A DNA stretch of 64,000 nucleotides from Hypomesus transpacificus (Eukaryota > Chordata > Actinopteri > Osmeriformes > Osmeridae), in the NCBI RefSeq assembly GCF_021917145.1, contig NC_061080.1, forward strand, positions 4,694,693 through 4,758,692. Reading direction: 5' to 3'. The first letter of the stretch is position 1. Each line of letters begins with the position of its first letter. Positions 41,491 through 60,800 of the stretch are shown in pieces. The notes below the pieces were generated by a model that worked only from the letters and a program-made list of their open reading frames with translations, had not been told where the DNA came from and made no database searches. Both the position numbers and the translations under genes were made by a program.

Positions 41491-44400
41491 GGTAAGTAGA
41501 GTTGGTGTTTAATTGTAGGGATTTCGTTTTCAATTTACGGGGAGCAAGTATATTGTGGGAATCCAATATGGTTTCTTTGTATGAATGCATACTTTTACCA
41601 ATTATCATGTCCGTTTTATTCACTCGTAGACCAATTGAAAAATCATTGGTAAGTCAAAGAACAATGGCAATATTTCCCTTAGTCAGCAATAATGTTACTG
41701 ATGTTGATTTTGTTTGATATCACATAGCACAGCCAAGCGATAACTTATAAGTATTTAACGACTTACTAATGCAATTGGTATGGTTGTCTTTGTTAGACCC
41801 ATACAGCACTTTAAAATACGCGTTGAGCGCTGTTGGTTGTGTACTATAAAGGGGTCTCTCTTTCCCTTGTGCGGCTGACAAGCCGGTTTGGCTCGCTCAG
41901 GGAAAGCCCAGCTGGGGGCTATTGTTCCGAAAACATAAACTGATTTGCATGCATCATCTCGCTTGAGCATCTGGCTTCATGAGCCCCTCTTTTGTTCCCC
42001 GAAAATTTGCCCCATTTGTTCAACTGCCCAGTCACATTTATTGCAGGTTGTCGTTTGCAATTGTTGTGCTTTGTGTGTGCTTTATCATTCTCCATGACTT
42101 TCGTCTATACTGTATACTTCTGCTAGCATCGGTTGACGCTGCCTTCCAGTTGTCCTGAAACGCCTGACTGCTCCTTACTGTGGACTGCAACTGTGTCTGT
42201 TTATAAATAACAGCATCATATCACTATCCCCTGGTTTTCCATTCCTGAAATGGCCCAGATCTCCTCCTTTATTAAATCATGTCTGTGGTTGGAGTACTCA
42301 GAAAACCTGATAACATGCTCTCACCCCCTGGTATGACAGCATTTTCAGGAAGGATCATCTTTCACTGACATCAGTTATACAAGTGCATTTGTTTAAGGAC
42401 CAAGCCTAGAGGATGGGTGTGTATTGCATGGCTTGATTGGGGAATAAAAACAATTGTGGGGTGACCGAAGGTTATTCAGTGTGAACAATGCAGGATTCCA
42501 GAGGACAACTATTGGATAGTATCAAGTTACAGTTCCTCGCTAAGGCAGTCAAAATGGGTACACGTTGAGTTAACAGCTTTACTTGAAGCACTAAAAAGCC
42601 ACATTAGTACTCATTCATACTGTCAACAGTCTCACAAGGACCTACTTTGACTTACATTTATGAATGTTTATGTGCGACTTCTTGCCTCTATGGAGTGGTT
42701 CTGCGTATGTCCCAGTGCCTATAAAGGGGCTTCTATGTGTACAATGAGGGGTTTATTGTGCAGGTTCGTTCTCACAGTGTTTGGTTTGTAGGTTTCTGAG
42801 ACTTGTTTGAGTATATGTGGAACAGAGAGTCACTGAACAAAAGATCCTGGACGTCAACTGACCGCTTAAACCTTCTCGTAATTAAGCTTGATGAATCAGC
42901 ATGACGTTTTTGCTGGCATCCATTGCAGCTCTGTCCCAGAATAGGCCGTAATCCCGTCTACTTTCGAGGTCTGTCTCAGACTCAGGCTTTGCTAGAGTCA
43001 AGCAGCAAGCCCCTCTGAACTGTCTCTGGGGATACAAAGGCATTTTTAATTGTTCCTCTCCTCCCCACATTCCTTTCTCGGCTTCCGCCCCTCCTTTCTT
43101 CCCTCTCGTTATCAAGCTCTGGTCGATGTCTTTGACAGACTCATTCATGGGCAGCTCAAATCCACTGCCTGCTATCTCTGTCCCTCTCCGTCTCTCCTTG
43201 AACTTGGGACAGGGTCTGGCCCTTTCCGTTTCTGGGGTACAAGGAAAACACAGAGCTCGGGTGTTTGTTTAGTACCTCGGTTCACTCATTTGCACCAGGA
43301 AATTGCCCCCTTTGACAATTCTATTTAAGTAAAAAAAAAAAATAAAATTAAGAAAGAAGAGACATGACATCTTAACAATATAGAACCTTTTCCTTGAAAT
43401 GCTTGTTTATATGTCTTTGGGTGTTGTGTGTGACTCTCAATAAATAATTAATGGGGGTGGCTGAAATTTCAACTACCATTATCCATCTGCTAGTTCGGCA
43501 CAGTCCAGACGTTATTCCACGTAGTAAGACTAGCTGGCAGCTCTCCTTCTCCCCGCGATGCATACACTCGAAAAGCACGCCTCTCAGTTTAAATGAACTG
43601 GAAAGAGTCTGTCTCTCTCTTTCTCGATTTCCTTCTCTCTCTCCACTGCTCAAACACATTTTGTCCGTCTTCCTAAGCTTATTAGCTCAGGGTACTGACC
43701 CCTTTATGAATGGTAAGTATTGATGTGTGGTGTTTGGAACTGAGTTGGCCCCTTCCGTGATAATCTCTTTTTAGAGACGGAGGGACGGGCTGTAAAATTG
43801 GTCACTCACAGATGATAGTGACCCTTTTTCGATCATGAAACATATCACCTCCGACCTCTTCTAAATGTAGCTTTCGGACCTCAGTGAAGTGTTTGTAAGA
43901 CCTACGCCTCATGGGACTTGGCCAGGATACATATCTGTGAAGAAAAGAACATTTGCCAACCAGCAAATACGGAAATGGGAACTTTGCTTTGTTAAGACTA
44001 GTTGTTTTTGGATTCACTGTCTTCCGGCACATGACACAGCTACGATTGCCTAGTTGTGTTTATGGGGGCTACTGAAGGATTTGTTAAGCATACACTTGCA
44101 GAGGCTAATGCAGGATTTGTGAAGCACCCTCTTGCAGAAAGAGCACTTGTTTTGTACACATTATTTTCCTTGTTGTAATGCTGCTTCTGAGTAAAACAGT
44201 TTGGTCGGGTTCTGTGATACCACAGACAGCCGTGAGGTTGATATTATTCATCCCAACAGTGGGACCGGAGGTTGTTACGTCTTAATCACGGGAGGCCTGG
44301 GGCGCACAAAAGTGCTTCTGTTGCGGAGAAGTGAAGTCACTTTAAAAGTCGTCCTCCTTGTCTCGTAGAGGGTGGGTCTGTACTAGCTGTTAAGCCTGCC

Positions 44401-47400
44401 CCATTATCCAGTTACAGGGCAGTGAATGGGCCTCTGTCCCCTGTAGTTAACTGGCTTTATTCATGGACGGGGAATACACAGAAAGTGTGACTTCGGAGGG
44501 TGACTCCTTATCGGTTATCCGGTTGGCATTATCTTGTCTTTGGATTATTTATTTAATTGCTTCTGTGGGGGACATGGTGTGTAGTGAGCAAAGGTGCCAC
44601 ATTGTTCACTGGTGACTAAAAGCGGTCTATTGACATATAGGCTGATCTGGTCTTGGAGCCTCCAATGCACAGGTGGCCAAGTCTCTGTGATGAGGAGGAT
44701 GGTGAAGCGCTGGGTCATGTCATCATCTTGGTTAGCTCATTAAGACCACTGGTATGTGATCTGTGGTTATTCATAGTCTAGGAAACAATCTTGATACCAT
44801 CCCTTAGCATGGTTGGTGAAATACATACGAGGATAGTAGATATAGGCCAGCTTGTGTACTCGGTTCCTGACTAGGTCTACCTACATAGAATAATCCAAAC
44901 TGGCATAATTTGGGGTCTTTCTACCCAGCTACTAATGCTCATTCTCGGGAGACGACAGGTTTATTTTATCCCTGCTGCTAGTCTGATTCTGGCACGGCCT
45001 GCCGAAGGGGCGGAGCTGTGACATGGAACCTCAGAACAGTGGTGGTACTATCTCGCTCTTTGAGGTGTTGGCTGTTCCGTTTGGCACACAAGGTCACATT
45101 CACTGGCTGCCAGCTCTGTCTGACAGCCACGGGTGAGCACGGCGTGAGCCTCATAGGATTTATTGATCTAATAGCTCGCTCGGCAGGAAAGTCTTTGTTT
45201 GGTGTAAATAATAGCGGCTTGGTACTAGTTTGGATATTTTTTCGTTTGTGGAGCCTTCTAAACCTGTTTTTAACTCTGCAGTAGGTGGATTAATTGGTTA
45301 AATCAAGCACAATGTTTCATAACTGATATATTAAATATGCAGTTATTAGCCTAGCTAGTGCATAACTAGCAAGACAAGCGCTTTCTCAAACAGATGGAGA
45401 ATGTCTCTGTTTAAAGTAAGAGAATGATATACAACCAATCTGAAAGAGAAAATGGTTGTTTAAATGTTGTTGAAACATTCTCATTTAGAAAAACTAAAAA
45501 CGACTACATTGTGTCACCACTCAAGTAAGTGGCAGTACTGTCATAAACGCTCATCAGATTTGACCAGGAAGCATGAACTGTGATGAATGTAAAGGTGTAA
45601 GTGTTAGTTTATGGTGGCTCTGCAGTCTCTTCGTGTGTAGTTGCTCCACTGGTATGGTGGAGGTGTTTAACACCTGCAACAAATGTTGACAAACCAACCA
45701 TACAAAGCCTGGCCATGATGAAACCTTAAGTGTGATTTTAGACGACCAAGAAGACGCCAAAAGAAGCTGATCTTCTGTTGATGGATCGACGCGCAACCTT
45801 CTTGGACGAGCGAACATAAGAGTGTGTCCAACATGTTGACAGCTTCAGAAAGGAACTGACGGCTAATTATTTTGAGTTTTGGAAGTATGAGGCTCACTTC
45901 CCCAAGAAACCCTCGCTCTCCTTCGATGAGATGGCCGTTTTCTCAGCTGGAACATCCTGGTCCTTGTTCCCCCAAGAAAATGGTACCCTCTTCAGCCCAT
46001 AGCTAATGCCAAGCTTCCAGCATGTGGAGCGACTTTGAGAGGTACCCAAGTCATGAACTTTCAGAATGTTCTCCAGGAGCCTGACCTCGCCATTCCTGTG
46101 TGGGGCTTAGAGATATACGAGACCAGGAGCATGGCCAGTGAGAGACCAGGAATTGGATTGCTTTTCCTTCTTTGCTCTTTTATTGGCATTTCCGGCATTT
46201 CCTTTTTCTTTGTTCAGTCCTATTGCGGTCTCTGACCTTTTTGCATCAGATAATTGGTTAGACCTTTATCTAACTGTACCCCTACTATTAAGTCAGCCAC
46301 TGGAAAGTATTTGCCATCTAATGACATCTGAATTGAAAATCTGTCAATATTGAATTATCCTGCATTTCAGAAGCACTAGACTAATGACGTAGAATGCAAC
46401 ACCGAATATGTCATTACTTACACAGGAAGAAGCATTCAATTAGCATGTCTTCACCTTTTACACCTGCATCTCAAATTATTCAGTTCTCACACTACTTTCA
46501 CACACCATCATTTATAATTAGCAGGCAACAAAAAAAGAAAGAAATGGGAACTCTAAGACACACCCACAGATCTGTAACACACAGACAAGTATTGTCTTAC
46601 TCAAGTGGGATATCTTTCTGCAGACACCCAAGGTGTTAGTTACCACCAGATGGTGGTTTCTGATTAAATCTAACAGACACATCTTCAAACGGTGATCTGT
46701 CATAACGAAATGAGGAGGACAGCCTGTTTCTTGGTTTCTTTTGCTGAAATGACTCGATTGTTATTTGTTGGCAGTAGTTTGACCTGTAATTGAGGCTGTT
46801 TGGGATCTTACATCTCTGTTGTTCTCTTTCCTTTTTAGTTTATTTAAACCTTTGTAGACACTTTTAAGATATTTTCCTCATTGCCTTTGCTGGCTGTAAA
46901 GAGTTGATAAAGTGTTTTAGTGTATTTTACACGTAACATCCCAAAATGCTCAACAATAACTTTCAAATGTCACTGGTTGGAGAGTAACCTTTTGTACCGC
47001 TAAAACGTTGTCCTGAATCAAAAGGCCGCAGAAGGCCAAATAACGAAAGCTGGGGTCACCTGAGGCCGATTTATGTGGGCCACACCTCCATAGCTGTCTG
47101 ATAACTGTCTGGTCTGTATGCCAGGCGGCTGTGCTCACAGTAATCTCCAGATCTCCATGGTGACCTGAGGCCATAGCAGACCCTGAGAGGCAACAAGACC
47201 TATTAAGAAGCTGATTGTGGAAAGCATTTAAGCAGATGGCGGTCGAATTTCCATGGTACTTTCTGTGGAACTGTCTAGGCATTGACCATTTCTATTAGTC
47301 ATTAAGATGTCTTAGCTCTTGAGTATTGTGTTGCTTACGGTTTAGTTTCAGCATCCTTCAAGTTTCAGGTCTTTTTGATCCCAAACATCAATACCCCTTT

Positions 47401-48253
47401 TCTTTTTCCTTTCCTCATGAAAAATGAAGGTAGCAAACAATCCTTCAACAATTGACTGATCACACACTCACCCAACCCCACTGGCCTGTTTGCCTTGCTC
47501 GCCCCTCACATGAACTCCACACCAGGTCCCAAAACAAAGCAGGGACGAGGGCTGTGTGTCCTACTTGTAAATACAAGTGTGTTTAAGCCTTTCTATGTTA
47601 GAGTGTGTTTGTGTTGGCGTGTCTCAACCAGCGGCGCGTTCCCGCAGGGCAATGAGTGGATTGGGATTGGTTCTGCAGGAGCGTATGGTCAGGGTCAGCA
47701 AGTACCTGGGGTCAGGGGAGCGGGGGGCACATCAAACCTCCACACACACACACACACAAAGCAACATTCAAAGACAGCCCTGTAGTATATCTGAGCTGAA
47801 AATGACAGGTGTTTGCACAAACATGTTTGCACCTCACAAACTTCCCGCCACAATGTGGAGAGCTTGCTCTCTGAACTCTCTTGGTTGTTGCAGAACTAAA
47901 GATTAGTAGTGAGCCTGTCTAGATGCGAGGGCTAAAGGCTTACCCTCCAGCGATAGACTTGAATGTCATCCTGTTCCTCCCAATCTGCTTCCTCCGTATT
48001 AGCAGTCTGTTGCTTCTGATACCAGTCCTTTAAAAAAGTAACTATGTGCGTTTGGTGACCATAAGAGTTAGCTTGTGTGTCTGTGGCACAGAGTCAGATT
48101 TGTGCATAGCACACACAGTTAGAAATCAATTTGTTTGTTGCTTCTGTTTAGTCAGTTAAGCCTTAATAACTAGCTTTTTCGTAAACTTGTTGAAGATGGG
48201 TGTTGTGTCTGCTGCCTGCCTTGGACGAATTTGCTGTTATGTTTTGTCTGCAG
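41491..48253 (+). other. peli1: Long 5' intron of peli1 (inferred)
   Basis: This 6.8 kb has no recognisable gene. Two stretches look less random than the rest: 45820-46002, a coding-like open frame on the plus strand without an ATG start, and about 47000-47240, a balanced-composition block that could be an intronic enhancer. A (CA) patch occurs at about 47741-47760. Confidence 0.4.
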
Positions 48254-48354
48254 GTTGAGTGTGGCGTGAAAAGCGACAGGATGACTCGGCTGTGAGGATA
48301 GGAGACTGAGGACGTGTTAATTGTGGGAGAGCCCTCCTTCCGACAGCAGCACCA
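48254..48354 (+). other. peli1: peli1 5' UTR part of the first coding exon
   Basis: An acceptor (ttgtctgcag) at 48252-48253 opens this exon, 101 bp before the start codon. A very short upstream frame, Met-Thr-Arg-Leu-stop, lies at 48281-48295, about 60 bp before the main ATG. Confidence 0.55.
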
Positions 48355-55088
<6,734 letters not shown>

Positions 55089-56060
55089 ACTACTGGAAAG
55101 CCCATAGACTTCAAGGCTGTGATTTGACTCCCTAATCAAGCTATTGGTGGAAACCAGCACAAGCTTAGAATTTTCCGAATTTTCTTAACTTAAAATATTT
55201 TGGAGAGCTTTGGAATATTTTTGGGCTTCTACTTACAAATGAAGTGACCTTTCCAGAAGTGCTGTTACTTGTTTGAATACAGTTTAACTATATTTTCACA
55301 ACATTATAACAATACAGAAAGCTACAGTACAATACAGGCTCAATTCTGAGGAAAAACATAATTAGCAATACAGTCTGAGGATGAATTGTGGGACTTTGTT
55401 AGTGTATTTCCAGTTAGAGCAGAGACTAGGCTACTTTGTAATGCTAGCTGCTAGTTTTTGAAGTGATATTGGTGAATCATAATGAAAATGTTTCACATAA
55501 GTAATACATTTTTGGGGTATGAGACATGAAAGTGCTTTATGTCTCCTGTTTCACATGAATTTCAACAAAGTGTCTTTACATCAGAATGTACTACTGTGCA
55601 TAGCCTACGCATACAGAGAATGTTATACAAATTAAAGTGACATAGGCTTGCCCTCCAGGTATTTTATTCACGTTTGAAGTGAGGGGTGTGTCATAGGTGA
55701 AAGTGGAGTTAACCTTAATGATAATGATTACACTTATAAATGAGAAGAAATATGACATTATCCACATGTGCCGCTGATCAGAGCTAATGTACAGTATTTA
55801 TGTGTCCACATTTTTTATCTAAACTGTCACCTTTATTTTAATGAAGCTTACTTTAAGCTATTCAGCTGTATCATTAGTGTGTTTTTTGACCAACTTGCAC
55901 TTATATTGGTAAATTTCTTCCATTTTAATCATGCTTTACCATCTTCACACCCAGATACCTTGATGCAGGATGTTGAGTACTGAAACAGCCTACTATTGCA
56001 GCTGTTAAGCAGGATTGTGTACCAACTGGAAATAATAAAAGTTGTTTTCAATTGTTTACA
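55089..56060 (+). other. peli1: peli1 3' UTR with poly(A) signal
   Basis: This AT-rich sequence after the stop codon ends in a clear AATAAA at 56034-56039, giving a UTR of about 970 bp. No gene is seen in it. Confidence 0.75.
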
Positions 56061-57859
56061 TTTGTACGAGTGACAGTTTTGTCCTTATTTATTAAAATGT
56101 TCTAAAAGGTCAGTGGTCAATGAAAAGGTATTTGCTGAAGTCTTCAGCCTAAAGAGTATCATATTCATGTGGATGAGGTCTAGATCAAGTATTTTTATGA
56201 TTGGATTATATTTCAGAACAATGAATCTGGCTTTTACCAGTAGAGGGCAGTGGTAATTTAGATTGGTCACGATAGGCAGGGACAACCGCAAGGAAGAAGC
56301 CTTGCGCTGTGCATTATGGGCATGGAACCGGTGGCTTGATCGATTGTTTTTGCTTGTTCGTTCACAATGTTACCGTGATGGTGGATTGGAGTATCGAGAA
56401 CTGCTGTGTTTCAAACAACAGGTACTATATATACATACGATTTGACTTGATATGTCAGTCTGGTGAAGAGGCCGGAGCTATCACTGCTGCAGTTTCTGTT
56501 TTGGTAGCTGTCAATGGCTAGTGAGCTAATGTTGGCTAGCTTGAGGTTAGCATCATTAGCGTCAATCAGTCTACGTGTAACCAGCTGGTGTAGGCCGCGT
56601 ACTGCAAGTTTACCTAGGCAAGGTAATAGTTAGCTGGCTAATAACAATATTGCTAGGCTACATCAGACGCAGGCGTATTGAAGTGATCCTCGCGTTTGCG
56701 TTAACTAGAGCTAATATTGTTAGCGTAGGTTGCCAGTTAGAAAAGCGTTGACGGGTAGGTACTGTCTACTGTCTGTCTGTACTATGAAGAAGATTGCTGG
56801 CATAATCCCTTGTGCTTTTTCATCAACCCCAACATTACTGCCTGGGTTGGGACGGACAGTACAGAAGGCTAAAGGTAGCTGCACTAGTAGTAACGGAAGT
56901 TAACTTAGCTAACTAGCTTTGGTGATGATGATGGTGTACTCATCGACTTGTTACGCTCGGTAGTTTTCCAACTAAGCATTGATCATCAGATCAGTTGCAT
57001 GGACCTTTGCCTAACCTCTTCGATCTATGTTTAGAAGGTGCCCGCCCACCTATCATCCTAATCCTCAGACTGATTACACAACAGACTGAGGGTCTTCACT
57101 CCCTAACACTAAGGCTTATCATAGTTTTAGTTAAATTGCAGCACTGTTTAGTCAAATCAGTCTTTTGGCCATGTGTGTTTCAGACATGCATTACATTTGA
57201 CATTTAGTCATTTAGCAGACTTACAGTAAGTACAGGGACATTCCACCGAAACAAGTGGGGTGAAGTGCCTTGCCCAAGGACACGTCATTTAGCACAGCCG
57301 GGAATTGAACCGGCAACCTTCTGATTACTAGCCCGATTCCCTAACCGCTCAGCCACCTGACTCCCCTGCATGCAACCACAGTCCTTGTTTGAATTGTCAG
57401 GGAAATTACTTGTCGAATTGCAAGGTAAATGTCCCCAAGACTGTACTGCACACAGCGAGATAACCTCTAAGCTTCTAAGACACTAACACAAACAGCTGTA
57501 CCTCTAACACCTGCTTATCCTTGCACTGATCAAACGTGTTTTTGCCACTTTTTAACTTCCGTCATCAAGTGTTTTTGACAAGTGAATGCAGCAGAAGGAA
57601 CATCTTTATGTCCTCGTTTAAGTTTCCTTTAGTCTGAAGTCTTCAACTTCAACTGGGCGTATGCATACATTGATCAAACGCTAACTTGAGAAACAAGCCG
57701 TTTAAATCTGTCCTACCACAAAATAGTTGTGGATTCTAGCAGTGGGTAAGGATCTTTTTAAAAGCTAGCCTAATTCTAGTGTTGTGTTTATGCAAGCCTC
57801 CAAGTGTGGTCTGAAATCCTTGCTTTCAGTCGTTGACTTGACCCCTCTCAACCCCTCAG
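56061..57859 (+). other. vps54: vps54 promoter, putative first exon and 5' intron
   Basis: The peli1 3' end and the vps54 5' end are only about 250 bp apart. A probable non-coding first exon ends at 56421 (AAACAACAG before gtacta). The intron 56422-57859 holds GCTAG-rich sequence and a SINE (57191-57368). The exon carries an upstream frame, Met-Gly-Met-Glu-Pro-Val-Ala-stop, at 56316-56339. TSS and exon start are inferred. Confidence 0.45.
57191..57368 (-). mobile_element. tRNA-derived SINE, copy 2
   Basis: Same family as 15716-15902. On the minus strand it shows A box TGGCTGAGCGG, B box GGTTCAATTCC, the core GTCCTTGGGCAAGGCACTTC and the tail CTGCTAAATGACTAAATG. It lacks about 16 bp of the tail (the CGCTCTGGATAAGAACG part seen in copy 1). 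CATGCA at 57185-57190 and 57369-57374 are candidate target duplications. Confidence 0.75.
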
Positions 57860-57889
57860 CTAGCCTCCCTGGAGGGGTGCCCCAATGAC

Positions 57890-60800
57890 ATGGCCTCCAG
57901 TCACAGCTCCTCCCCAGTGCCTCATCCCCGCGGTGGTGGCGGCAATGACGGGATTTACCGCAAGGACAAGGAGCCTTCCTCACGACACTACCGGCCCGTC
58001 CGCTCCCTCCCCGATGTGTGCCCCAAGGAGCCCACGGGTAGGTGGACCCAGCTACGTTTGCACTTGCTTTCAATAGCGTTACCTCTGACAACTGGCCCAG
58101 CAAGCTGGGTGTCTTATGTGAAGGCTGTTGACTTCACTTTCCATGTATTAGAAGCTTTTGTGGAGAAGAAAGGGGTTATTTTCTGTACTGTGTGTTCACA
58201 GTTGTGGATTGTCATGATGCTTACGTCATTTTTGTTTATGTATTGTTGCTCCCCTTTGTTTTGTATTGTTTGTTTAAGCCTCTTGTCTAAAGACAATGGG
58301 CCTCATTCTCGAACGCAGTTAAGAAGAATTTAAGAAGGAAATTCTTCTGAATTGGATTTAGGAGAACATTTGGCATTCATGAAAGTTTTCTCATTTGGGA
58401 TTTGTTCTGAACTTCAGAAGACTTTCCGAACTCGAAATAGCAGTCGTAAATCGGCCAGAGTTGTCTCAAATGCGATTCCTTAAAAAACCACAAGGATCAA
58501 AGGAATCGCATTTAAGAAAACTCTCTGTGATTTAAGATTTAATAAAGTTATGAGAAATCTTTTGTGATCGCGTTCACATCAACTCTACAGACTATGGCAA
58601 ACCGTTTGATCATTTAACCAATGAATTCTTGATATCCAAAATTTGAATTCTGAATATCAAGAATTGCATTTTGGATATCAAGAATTCAATTCTGGATATC
58701 AAGAATTCGAATTTTGGATATCAACAATTCATTGGTTAAATGATAAAACGGCCTGCCATAACAGACATCCTCGAATTTAAATAATTATAATAATTAACCT
58801 TGCTTAGTGTACAGTTGTACACTGTTAGATCCATTGGAGAACAATTCCATTGCTCATCTTACTAGTATGATGTTGCACCAATGCACCTGTGCACCGGTTG
58901 CTTTTCGCTTGGACATAACTTGCGTTCCTGTTGCTTTCCTAATTGTGTCGATTCTGACTGCACACGTTACTGCTGGTGCGTGCCCTTATAGGGAGCTGTT
59001 GGGGCGTGTATGTAATGTAAATTCAGGAGCACGAGGACGCGCTTTCAACTTAAGAAAACTCTTCCCGGGAAGCACATTTCCGAAAACGTGTGCTGCGTTG
59101 GAACACATTTTCAAGCGTTCATGAATTTGGCGGATGTCTTTTTCTTAAGTTGTTTTTCCGAAGCCCGTAAGAAACTATTCAGAAGAAACTTTAAAAAAAA
59201 GTTCGAGAATGAGGCCCAATGTTCTACCCCTATGGGGAACGACAATAAAGTTTTGAATTTTAAATATTTGAATTCCCCACATGCTCTTGCAGGTGAGGCC
59301 CGGGGGCTGTGTGAGGGCCCGTCGGTGGTGGCAGAGCACGACCGCTGGACAGTGTACAACTCTAAGGTCAACCTCCCCGCCGCCCTCAACGACCCTCGGT
59401 TGACCAAGAGGGAGTCCGACTTCTTCACCAAAACATGGGGCCTGGACTTTGCAGAGACCGAAGTCATGCCCTCCTTCTACCTCCCCAACATCACCAAGGA
59501 GCACTTTGGCCCCTACCTTCAGGAAACGGCTCAGGTAACAGGCGGCCAGGTTGAATTATTCAGTAGATTTGACAGAACCGGTCCAGCCTAGTCAGGTATC
59601 GGTTGCTCAACAGATTGACTGTTGTAATGTAGCTGGCTGTTGAAAATGCGTGGAATTTTCACTGTACTATTCAAGCTAGGATTCTTCCCTTCTTGGTTAG
59701 CTTATGTTTTTGAGATATCTTTTTTGGAAAATCTGAGATAAACATTGTGGTTTCCCTGACATGTAGAATGCATTTCATAGTGGACTGTTATTTTGACGGC
59801 ACACTCGTAAGTGAACCACCGTTTTGTATCTCGACCAATCTTTAGAGGGAAAAAATCCATGAGCGATGCAGGAACATCTGTCCCAACAAGGATGACGTTG
59901 ACGCAGTCCCGAGCATCACAAACAACCATGGTATGCATTATTGAACAGCGCCTCTGCCCCCGCCGCACCAACACACCACAAAATCCATCTCTTCTCTTCT
60001 GCTGAGTCATAGCTGTCTGCATGGGATCAGGTTTGGTCCCATACACTGAAATTACTTGATTCAACACCCCCCCCCCTCCCCTCCTTCCCCCTCTAGACAA
60101 ATCAAGAACGGAGCTGGAGCAAGTTCCTAAGGTAAATGTCCCTTTTGTCACATTCAATGTCAACATTTGCCAAACCTTTCGCTAACCCAGCGCCTCACCG
60201 CTTGTTTGATTTGGGAAAATGACGTCTATCTCGCCCTTTACATCCGCAGCGACGCCCTTAGATTCTGTGATTTAGTCTGTATTTGCGGCAAGGTTTTGAT
60301 GATTACCTAACCTTAATGAACGGTCTTTGAATAATAACGCGATTGATGCCTTCCAAAATGGCTTTTCATCCATTACTCGTTCACGATGTGTGATGTCATT
60401 CCCTTTCTCTACTTGCTTACCCATAATGCCTCGGTGAACCCCAGATCTTCATGAAGCCTGATTTTGCGCTGGGCGACCCCTCAACCTTCAACGCCGTCCT
60501 GCCGTGGTCGCACTTCAACAGTGCCGGCGGGAAGAACAGCCGCGACATGGCGTCGTCACGGTTACTTCAGGAAAAGGTGGGCTTGCTTATCTCGCCTTCT
60601 GGGGAAACTGGTTTCATAACCGAAAGGCCCATTGATGTTATATGTACACCACATACTATGTCATCTGGTGGAGAACATGTAGCCATGTTGGAGGACTTAT
60701 CCGAGGTTGTACAGAGCTGCTGAGCAATTCTGATGTGAATTTCACTCCTCCTATCGCCTGTCTTGGGTCCTTTTGTCCCCCCTCTCATTATCTCTCATTC

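Noticed and set aside
58807-59124. 105-codon frame as a transposase
   Set aside because: No DDE, helix-turn-helix or zinc-finger pattern is visible; it lies in the interior of the foldback element and may be chance.
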